Source: Promethearchaeia archaeon (GTDB lineage: Archaea > Asgardarchaeota > Lokiarchaeia > Sigyniarchaeales > SOKP01). From it: a stretch of DNA of 6,855 nucleotides. Shown piece after piece: positions 1-5,288 of the stretch (positions are counted from its first letter, which is position 1; every line of letters starts with the position of its first letter). Made by a program: the position numbers and the translations under genes. The notes below the pieces were generated by a model. That model worked only from the letters and a program-made list of their open reading frames with translations. It was not told the DNA's origin and did not search any database. Location of the stretch: positions 1 through 6,855 of the forward strand of contig JAHQWY010000200.1 in the NCBI GenBank assembly GCA_029856445.1, read 5' to 3'.

Positions 1-1
1 T

Positions 2-199
2 AATAAAATAAATGAGATTAAAGGTTTAGATAAACTTACTACTCTAGAATTTTTAGATTTAAGCTATAATCAAATATCTGAAATCAAAGGTTTAGATAAT
101 TTAAAGAATTTAAAGTTTTTAGATCTCAGAAATAATAAGATATCTACTATCAGAGAATTGAACATATTAAAACAATTAAAGCATCTATATCTTGGATTT
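2..199 (+). repeat. Three 66-bp LRR-coding tandem units
   Basis: Units at 2-67, 68-133 and 134-199 each encode one 22-residue leucine-rich repeat. The first two share the exact 14-mer AAAGGTTTAGATAA at 20-33 and 86-99, exactly 66 bp apart. This suggests fairly recent unit duplication; the third unit has diverged more. Confidence 0.75.
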
Positions 200-553
200 A
201 ATAGAATTTCGATTGTAGAGGGAAATGATCATAATAGAATTCTTGATAAATTAAATATAGAAGGAAAGAATATTTCAAATTCACCATTCGATTTTTTTTA
301 TAGTTATAAATCACATAAAAACTCAGTTAATAAAAAACAAATAGAATTAAACGACATTAAATTTATGCCTAAATTGTTTAAATCTCAATCATTAATTAAA
401 GAATTAAAAATGACAGATAATCCATTAAATTATTTTACGAACTCTTCATGGATAATAACTTGGAAAAACAACGATTTTGAAATTTTTCAAGTTAGTAAAT
501 CTGGCAAGATAAATTGGATTCAGAGAAGAAGAAATCAGTCTTTATATGAATAA
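2..553 (+). CDS. Leucine-rich-repeat protein, SDS22-like (5' end outside window)
   Basis: The reading frame is open from the first bases of the window, so the gene begins upstream; 183 residues are visible. A TTG at 158 is in frame but lies inside a repeat and should not be taken as the start. Residues 1-66 are three consecutive 22-residue leucine-rich repeats, each opening with N-K/Q-I-x-x-I and ending in LxxLxxLxL plus two residues (for example LDLSYNQISEIKGL). This spacing matches the SDS22-like class, which forms a curved solenoid for protein-protein binding. A decayed fourth repeat follows. The last ~100 residues have no repeats, are rich in Lys, Asn and aromatics (WIITWKNNDFEIF), and are probably a C-terminal cap. 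No signal peptide or membrane segment is visible in this part. The binding partner cannot be told. In archaea of this kind such repeats also occur fused to small GTPases, but any N-terminal domain is outside the window. Confidence 0.85.
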   Translation, partial: NKINEIKGLDKLTTLEFLDLSYNQISEIKGLDNLKNLKFLDLRNNKISTIRELNILKQLKHLYLGFNRISIVEGNDHNRILDKLNIEGKNISNSPFDFFYSYKSHKNSVNKKQIELNDIKFMPKLFKSQSLIKELKMTDNPLNYFTNSSWIITWKNNDFEIFQVSKSGKINWIQRRRNQSLYE

Positions 554-570
554 ATTCATTTGTGTTCTAA

Positions 571-584
571 TTGTTTTTTGTTTT
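571..584 (+). terminator. T-rich tract after the LRR gene
   Basis: TTGTTTTTTGTTTT lies 18 nt past the LRR stop codon. Archaeal RNA polymerase terminates at T-rich runs without needing a hairpin, so this is a plausible terminator. It is a weak call in such AT-rich DNA. Confidence 0.35.
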
Positions 585-591
585 CGAAAAC

Positions 592-599
592 TTTTAATT
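592..599 (+). promoter_or_regulatory. Candidate TATA box for the CoA-transferase/racemase gene
   Basis: TTTTAATT is centred about 28 nt before the ATG at 624, the spacing expected for a leaderless archaeal transcript. No Shine-Dalgarno sequence precedes that ATG, which agrees with leaderless translation. The box itself is a modest match. Confidence 0.3.
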
Positions 600-623
600 A
601 TGATTTCTTAATTCTTATTTATT

Positions 624-1829
624 ATGCCATTACCTTTAGAAGGAAAAGTTATTTTGGATCTCTCTAGAATGTTACCTGGTCCATATTGTTCTATGATTCT
701 TGGAGATCTCGGGGCAGAAGTTATTCGCGTTGAAGATCCTAATTACCCTTATGATAATACTCCACCCTTTTATCAAAAAGGAAAGCATCGTGTAAGTGCT
801 TTTGCTTCAATTCTGATGAGGAATAAAAAATCTATTACACTTAACCTCAAAAAGCCTGAAGCAAGAGATATTTTTTATGAATTAGTAAAACAAGCAGATG
901 TAGTATTAGATACATTTCGACCAAAAGTAATGAAAAAATTGAAAATAGATTATGACACTTTATCTTCAATCAATCCATCGATAATTTGTTGTTCATTAAC
1001 CGGCTATGGTCAATATGGTCCTTATGAACAAATAGCTGGCCATGATCTTAATTATATAGGAATATGTGGTATTTTAGATTTAACCAAGGAGAGAAAAGTT
1101 TTTGGATCAAAAGATCTAACAAAACAACCTATAAATCCTGGTGTTCAAGCTGCTGATATTGGTGGAGGATTGGTCACAGCTATAGGAATATTGGGTGCAA
1201 TTATTGAAAGAGAAAATAATCCTGAAAAAAGAGGACAATATATAGATATTTCAATGACAGATTCAGTCTTCTCATTTATACCCTTAGTTGCAGCTTATCA
1301 TTTCGCTAAAGATAACAGTGAAGGAGTAAATGTTTTACATGGAGATTATCCTTTTTATGCTGTCTATAAAACTAAGGACAATAAATTTTTGTCAGTTGGA
1401 ATTATTGAAGTAAAATTTTGGAGAGAATTTTGTAAGGGATTGGGTCGTGATGATTTATCTCCAAGACAATTTGACCAAGGATTAAATAGAGAAGAAATTT
1501 TTGAAGAAATTCAAAATGAATTCTTAAAGAAAACACAAAAAGAATGGATGGACATATTTATAAACCTCGATGCTTGTGTTATGCCGGTTAAATCTTTTTC
1601 GAAGGCTTGTGAAGATCCTCAAATTCAAGCCCGTAAAATGGTAGTAGAGATGGAACATTCCAAAATTGGGAAAATTCAAAATGTAGCATCCCCAATTAAA
1701 TATTCTCGAACACCCCTCAAGATTAGAAGTTGTGCACCTGATAGAGGTCAACACACGAAAGAAATCTTAAGAAATCTAGGATTTTCGGATGAAAAAATTT
1801 TAGAATTCAAAAAAATGGGAGTATTTTAA
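624..1829 (+). CDS. CaiB/BaiF family III CoA-transferase-fold protein, probably alpha-methylacyl-CoA racemase-like
   Basis: The N-terminus (LEGKVILDLSRMLPGP, then LGDLGAEVIRVEDP) is the family III CoA-transferase signature. Within the family, two sites favour racemase over transferase: GHDLNY at 139-144 gives His140, and ADIGGG at 177-182 gives Asp178. They match the catalytic His126/Asp156 pair of mycobacterial alpha-methylacyl-CoA racemase, which inverts the 2-methyl centre of branched acyl-CoAs by proton exchange. RGQYIDISMTDS at 203-214 and CVMPV at 318-322 are further conserved sites, and the C-terminal GQHTKEILRNLGFS is standard. At 401 residues it is slightly longer than typical racemases (about 360-380), partly through extra residues between the two catalytic sites. 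It is soluble, with no membrane segments. The start is the first ATG, without a Shine-Dalgarno but with a TATA-like box 28 nt upstream. Substrate is unknown; a true CoA-transferase remains possible. Confidence 0.85.
   Translation: MPLPLEGKVILDLSRMLPGPYCSMILGDLGAEVIRVEDPNYPYDNTPPFYQKGKHRVSAFASILMRNKKSITLNLKKPEARDIFYELVKQADVVLDTFRPKVMKKLKIDYDTLSSINPSIICCSLTGYGQYGPYEQIAGHDLNYIGICGILDLTKERKVFGSKDLTKQPINPGVQAADIGGGLVTAIGILGAIIERENNPEKRGQYIDISMTDSVFSFIPLVAAYHFAKDNSEGVNVLHGDYPFYAVYKTKDNKFLSVGIIEVKFWREFCKGLGRDDLSPRQFDQGLNREEIFEEIQNEFLKKTQKEWMDIFINLDACVMPVKSFSKACEDPQIQARKMVVEMEHSKIGKIQNVASPIKYSRTPLKIRSCAPDRGQHTKEILRNLGFSDEKILEFKKMGVF
1809..1815 (-). terminator. T7 run on the minus strand after the membrane-protein gene
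   Basis: Read on the minus strand, seven T lie 22 nt past the stop of the 1837-2229 gene, inside the 3' end of the converging racemase-like gene. It could terminate the minus-strand transcript. It also simply encodes Lys-Lys on the plus strand, so the call is tentative. Confidence 0.25.
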
Positions 1830-1836
1830 GTTTTTA

Positions 1837-2229
1837 TCAAAGTAAATCGAATTCAACAAGTATTATTAATGTAGTAATCAAGAGAGAAATGATTGTAAAT
1901 ACGATTAACATAATAAACATTGGCCAATCTTTCAACTGACCATAAAAACCTGCGGCATTTATAGTGGAATAAATTACCATTCCTATAGCTATGTAAAATA
2001 TCACCGTACCCCAAGATTGGTCAGTAAATAACCCAAATCCTCCAATCAAAAGCATGATAGATGTTAAAAATTCAGCAATTAAATGAAAAGATATTTGCGT
2101 TGGCTTTGTGGTAAGATCTGGAACTTCTCTTTTTCCTAATAAAAAAATCCACATACACAACATTGCAATTCCTATTATAATGGTATAGATTGATGCAATT
2201 ATTTCTATAACTATTAATTTCACCTTCAT
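1837..2229 (-). CDS. Small membrane protein with four predicted helices, family not recognised
   Basis: I do not recognise this 130-residue protein. It is strongly hydrophobic, with four likely membrane helices at about residues 7-31, 48-68, 73-95 and 102-126. Between helices 1 and 2 is a polar loop (GKREVPDLTTKPTQ). The N-terminus begins MKVK, so the positive-inside rule would put both ends in the cytoplasm, though the charge bias is small. There are no catalytic or metal-binding motifs; single Gly, Asn and Trp residues sit in or beside helices 2-4. The start is ATG at 2229, without a Shine-Dalgarno. The gene is divergent from comD and ends 7 bp from the converging racemase-like gene, so it is probably a single-gene transcript. 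The uninterrupted frame and clean helix pattern support a real gene; its function cannot be inferred. Confidence 0.7.
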   Translation of the reverse strand: MKVKLIVIEIIASIYTIIIGIAMLCMWIFLLGKREVPDLTTKPTQISFHLIAEFLTSIMLLIGGFGLFTDQSWGTVIFYIAIGMVIYSTINAAGFYGQLKDWPMFIMLIVFTIISLLITTLIILVEFDLL

Positions 2230-2372
2230 AGATTTACTTTCATGAAATTTATTAATTGTTAGGTTTAATTAAATTTTTGTAAAGAATGTTTTCTAGTTAG
2301 AATGTCATTTCTTATTTCAGATTTAATAGAGATTGATTTGAAAAAATCCTAACTTCTTAAAATAAACAAAAA

Positions 2373-2388
2373 ATTACAATACTGTAAT
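2373..2388. promoter_or_regulatory. Inverted repeat upstream of comD, candidate operator
   Basis: ATTACA-N4-TGTAAT is a perfect 6-bp inverted repeat ending 33 nt before the comD start. If the TTAAAATA at 2357-2364 is the TATA box, the repeat lies between the TATA box and the transcription start, a usual place for archaeal repressor sites. There is no matching copy in front of the other genes, so this is only a candidate. Confidence 0.3.
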
Positions 2389-2421
2389 AAAAGGAAAATT
2401 ACTTTTTTAAAATAAAAAGCT

Positions 2422-2919
2422 ATGTCTACAGATTTAAAGCTATATGAAACTATTAAAGATTCAGGAATAGATCTAATTTTATCATTACCCTGTATCATGC
2501 TTAAGGGATTATTAGAACTTATTGAAGAAAAAAATGAAATTCAACATATTTCAATTACAAGAGAAGAAGAAGGTGTAGGAATAGCTGCGGGGGCATATTT
2601 AGGTGGCAAAACTCCTGCAATTCTAATTCAAAATTCTGGTTTGGGTAACTCTGTTAATGCTATAAAGTCATTATTGCAATTATTTAAAATTCCTGTTATA
2701 TTTATAATGAGTCACAGAGGTGCTGAAGGGGAGAAAATTAAGGCTCAGATACCTATGGGACAACTTATACCTGATTTACTAGACTTATTGAAAATTCGAA
2801 AATTTATTATAGACTCAAAAGAAAACATTAAAAACATAAAAAGTGCTGTTGAATTGAGTAAATCGTTAGATATCTCCACAGGAATCCTTTTAAAGAAAAC
2901 CTTATGGGGGATTCAATGA
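2422..2919 (+). CDS. comD: Sulfopyruvate decarboxylase alpha subunit (ComD)
   Basis: ComD and ComE together decarboxylate 3-sulfopyruvate to sulfoacetaldehyde, a cytosolic thiamine-diphosphate-dependent step of coenzyme M synthesis (EC 4.1.1.79). This 165-residue chain has the expected length and form of the N-terminal, pyrimidine-binding half of a ThDP enzyme. Visible signatures are GIDLILSLPC at 15-24, TREEEGVGIAAGAYLGGK at 46-63, where one Glu (probably 49) should activate the cofactor's aminopyrimidine ring, IQNSGLGNSVNA at 69-80, and MSHRG...KIKAQIPMG at 96-113. These closely match methanogen ComD as I remember it. The start is ATG with no Shine-Dalgarno. The stop overlaps the start of comE (ATGA), so the two are cotranscribed and probably translationally coupled. 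Related phosphonopyruvate decarboxylases are normally one fused chain, so the split form favours ComDE. The substrate itself is inferred. Confidence 0.88.
   Translation: MSTDLKLYETIKDSGIDLILSLPCIMLKGLLELIEEKNEIQHISITREEEGVGIAAGAYLGGKTPAILIQNSGLGNSVNAIKSLLQLFKIPVIFIMSHRGAEGEKIKAQIPMGQLIPDLLDLLKIRKFIIDSKENIKNIKSAVELSKSLDISTGILLKKTLWGIQ
2906..2910 (+). promoter_or_regulatory. G-rich ribosome-binding site that decides the comE start
   Basis: GGGGG (followed by A) sits 5 nt before the ATG at 2916 and can pair with the 16S anti-Shine-Dalgarno. Because the upstream in-frame ATG at 2904 overlaps this site, the start at 2916 is preferred. Confidence 0.45.
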
Positions 2920-3470
2920 AGAGATACGATGCTATAAAGAGAATTGTTGAATGCCTAAGTAATGAACTTATTATATGCAACATTGGCGCTCCTTCAAGAG
3001 AATTATTTAATATAAAAGATAGAGCTGAGAATTTCTATATGTTAGGATCGATGGGATTAGCTTCATCTATAGCTTTTGGGCTTGCTTTCTCAAAACCTAA
3101 GAAAAAAGTTTGGTGTATTGATGGAGATGGTTCAATACTCATGAATTTAGGCAGTTTAAGCACTATAGCAAATCACCATCCTAAAAATCTAACTTTGATT
3201 GTTATTGATAATGGTTCTTATGGATCAACAGGGAATCAGAAAACTTATACAAGTAAAAAAACAAAATTAGAAATTATTGCTAAAGGAGCGGGATTTGAAT
3301 CAATTACAGTTATTAATAACGAAGATGAAATTAAACCTACCTTGAAAAATTTAGAAACAGGTTGTCATTTTATTAAGATTAATACGCAACCTGGAAATGC
3401 TCAGGTAGCAAATATACCACTGGAACCAGAAGAAATTAAGAAGAGATTTATTGATTCTGTTTCAAGATGA
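2916..3470 (+). CDS. comE: Sulfopyruvate decarboxylase beta subunit (ComE)
   Basis: This is the cofactor-binding partner of ComD. The 184-residue chain carries the ThDP/Mg diphosphate-binding motif: IDGDGSILMNLGSL with GDG at 70-72, closing at IDN (97-99), with Asp-Asn where many family members have Asn-Asn. FYMLGSMGLASSIAFGLA at 40-57 and NGSYGSTGNQKTYTS at 99-113 are close to methanogen ComE sequences. It corresponds to the C-terminal half of single-chain ThDP decarboxylases. I place the start at ATG 2916 (MKRYDAIKRI), which forms ATGA with the comD stop and has a G-rich ribosome-binding site. An in-frame ATG at 2904 would add only MGDS and is less likely. No comA, comB, comC or other coenzyme M gene is in the window, so the pathway cannot be shown to be complete here. 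Confidence 0.88.
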   Translation: MKRYDAIKRIVECLSNELIICNIGAPSRELFNIKDRAENFYMLGSMGLASSIAFGLAFSKPKKKVWCIDGDGSILMNLGSLSTIANHHPKNLTLIVIDNGSYGSTGNQKTYTSKKTKLEIIAKGAGFESITVINNEDEIKPTLKNLETGCHFIKINTQPGNAQVANIPLEPEEIKKRFIDSVSR

Positions 3471-3551
3471 TTATTTGATTAGAATTATTTTCAATTAGAA
3501 TCTATGCTATATTCTTATTATACATAATTTTAATTAAGGACAGACTTATTA

Positions 3552-3558
3552 TTTTTTT
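3552..3558 (+). terminator. T7 run after comE
   Basis: Seven consecutive T lie about 82 nt after the comE stop and before the TATA box of the next gene. This is a plausible archaeal terminator separating comDE from the JAMM gene, but the evidence is weak because the spacer is nearly all A and T. Confidence 0.3.
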
Positions 3559-3573
3559 AGAATAATATTATAA

Positions 3574-3581
3574 TTATATAA
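3574..3581 (+). promoter_or_regulatory. TATA box of the JAMM-TPR gene
   Basis: TTATATAA is a near-consensus archaeal TATA box centred about 26 nt before the ATG at 3604. The spacing predicts transcription starting at or next to the ATG, a leaderless mRNA, which agrees with the absence of any Shine-Dalgarno there. Confidence 0.5.
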
Positions 3582-3603
3582 GCTAAAATATTGATAATCT
3601 AAA

Positions 3604-5205
3604 ATGTCAGAAGAATCTAGAAAACCAACTGATCAGGAGGAGTTAACCAAGGATAAGGAAGAAAATAAAGCTGAAGATCAAAAACTTCTAGAAGAAGAAC
3701 AAAAAATTCAAATTGGGAAACCTGTTTTAATTAGAGCAGAAGCATACAAGACAATAATTTTGTATGCTAGTAGATATGCAAATAGATCTATTGCCCCTGA
3801 GCATTGGAAAGAAATTTATGGGATATTAATAGGGCATTCTGATGATGATCTTGTTTATATTGAACGAGCAGAAGCGTTAACATTTGGGCATGCTACGGAT
3901 GTTCAACTAGATGAAAGACACTATGCATTTATAGCAGATATTCAAGAAAAGTTGGATGAAGAAAAGAAAGGTTATTATATGATAGGATGGTTCCATTCTC
4001 ATCCAGGATTAGGACTTTTCTTTTCTTATATCGATCTTATTAATCAATTAGGTTTCCAAGCAAAAAATGATGATTTTTGTGGGTTGGTATTTGATCATAC
4101 ATTATTAGGAAAGAAAAAACATGAGAAAGTCGAGGGTAGTGATTATACAATAACTAAATATGAAACTGGATTTGAAATTTACCGAATATCAGATGTAAAT
4201 ATGGACATTAATGATGCAAAATATGATAATAATTATCATAGAGTTGACTATATCATAGAGGGATTAAACAAATACTTCTTTGCTAATGTGCTATCAGAAC
4301 TGTCTGCATTAGTTTCTGAAGGAAAACCTTTACAGTCTGCTTATGGAGAAGAATCTATAAATGAAGATACTAGTTCAGTTAATTCTACAGTGAAAACTCA
4401 TACAACTGAAAAAGCGTCCCCATTTGACCTAAATATAGCTAGCGACACAAATGAAAGCTTTTTAATGGAAATTCCAATGGAAGAAGATATAAGTTTTAAT
4501 GTAGATGATTTTTCGCCTAAAAATGAGAAAAAAAATAAAGAAATTAAAATAAAAGAGAGTGCTGAACAATTAATTTATGAGGGAAACCAAGCATTCAATA
4601 ATAAAGACGCATTTACTGGAATAGAAAAATTTAGACAAGGAATTAATCAATATAAAGAAATAAGAGATTTTGAAAAAGTAATGGATTTATTAAGAACTGT
4701 GTCACAAAAGTGTATTGCAAATGATCATTTGATTTTTTCCGGAGAATTTGCTGAAGATCTAATCAAACTCTCAAAAAAAATCAAAAATTATTTCTATAGA
4801 GGAGTTGCGAATTACATTTTAGGATATATTCTCCTAAAAAAGGGTGAAAATGACGTTTTAGAAGAGGGATTGAATAAAATCCAAGAGGCTGCAGTTGATT
4901 TTGAAAATGAAGGAGATTATGCAGGAGCAGGGATGTGTTTTAATAAGATTGGCAATATTTATCAATCAAGGTTAAATAGATTAGAAAATGCCTGTCTATT
5001 TTATAGAGCTGCTATTGAAAATTATAATATGGCAATTCAAAAAATACATCCTTTAAGAACCTCTTTTTGGAACAAACCGGAATTGCTTATACAAAAAATT
5101 ATAGAACTAAGAGATATTGTTGAAGAATTAATCCCTAAACTTGAAAATGTTGAAATAAAAGACAAAATAATCAAAGATCTCAGAAATTTAAGATACAATT
5201 TTTAA
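3604..5205 (+). CDS. Rpn11/CSN5-like JAMM (MPN+) metalloprotease with C-terminal TPR-like helical domain
   Basis: The 533-residue protein has three parts. Residues 1-38 are a charged, probably disordered tail. Residues ~39-235 form an MPN domain with every JAMM zinc residue: Glu70 in KEIYGILIG, then HSHPGLGLFFSYID at 131-144 giving His131, His133, Ser141 and Asp144. The context GWFHSHPG resembles eukaryotic Rpn11 and CSN5 (GWYHSHPG), which cleave ubiquitin or NEDD8 isopeptide bonds, so an active deubiquitinase-type peptidase is likely. Residues ~240-315 are an acidic, Ser/Asn-rich linker. Residues ~316-533 are all helical with TPR-like repeats (EQLIYEGNQAFNNKD; AGAGMCFNKIGNIYQSR; ENACLFYRAAIENY), somewhat like alpha-SNAP-type TPRs, and probably bind a partner. 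The start is ATG with a TATA box 26 nt upstream. It is followed by a zinc-finger gene on the same strand. The substrate is not visible; no ubiquitin-like, E1 or E2 gene is in the window. Confidence 0.85.
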   Translation: MSEESRKPTDQEELTKDKEENKAEDQKLLEEEQKIQIGKPVLIRAEAYKTIILYASRYANRSIAPEHWKEIYGILIGHSDDDLVYIERAEALTFGHATDVQLDERHYAFIADIQEKLDEEKKGYYMIGWFHSHPGLGLFFSYIDLINQLGFQAKNDDFCGLVFDHTLLGKKKHEKVEGSDYTITKYETGFEIYRISDVNMDINDAKYDNNYHRVDYIIEGLNKYFFANVLSELSALVSEGKPLQSAYGEESINEDTSSVNSTVKTHTTEKASPFDLNIASDTNESFLMEIPMEEDISFNVDDFSPKNEKKNKEIKIKESAEQLIYEGNQAFNNKDAFTGIEKFRQGINQYKEIRDFEKVMDLLRTVSQKCIANDHLIFSGEFAEDLIKLSKKIKNYFYRGVANYILGYILLKKGENDVLEEGLNKIQEAAVDFENEGDYAGAGMCFNKIGNIYQSRLNRLENACLFYRAAIENYNMAIQKIHPLRTSFWNKPELLIQKIIELRDIVEELIPKLENVEIKDKIIKDLRNLRYNF

Positions 5206-5240
5206 TTTCTATTCATATAACCAGTTGAATTTCAAAAAAA

Positions 5241-5248
5241 TTATATTT
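5241..5248 (+). promoter_or_regulatory. Candidate TATA box for the zinc-finger gene
   Basis: TTATATTT would place transcription start near 5270-5274, giving a short leader that includes the GGTGAT site. A second possible box, TTTATTTA at 5258-5265, would instead give a leaderless transcript beginning at about 5289. The sequence does not decide between them. Confidence 0.35.
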
Positions 5249-5277
5249 CAAGATTCATTTATTTACATACTTCTTTT

Positions 5278-5283
5278 GGTGAT
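5278..5283 (+). promoter_or_regulatory. Shine-Dalgarno GGTGAT that points to an ATA start
   Basis: GGTGAT is fully complementary to the usual 16S 3' end and lies 5 nt before the ATA at 5289. It is the only clear ribosome-binding site near the beginning of the open frame, and there is no ATG in any frame from 5206 to 5289. It therefore supports initiation at 5289. Confidence 0.45.
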
Positions 5284-5288
5284 TAATA

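Noticed and set aside
158..160. TTG start for the LRR protein
   Set aside because: The repeat pattern runs unbroken upstream to the window edge in the same frame, so the gene is partial rather than starting here.
1524..1754. 76-codon minus-strand open frame
   Set aside because: It lies entirely inside the racemase-like gene, whose plus-strand frame carries clear family motifs; its own translation has no domain-like pattern.
2904..2906. ATG at 2904 as comE start
   Set aside because: It would add only four residues, overlaps the G-rich ribosome-binding site, and lacks its own. ATG 2916 forms the common ATGA coupling.
3478..3501. Direct repeat ATTAGAAT at 3478-3485 and 3494-3501
   Set aside because: Eight AT-rich bases repeated at 16-bp spacing are expected by chance here, and the position after comE suggests no function.
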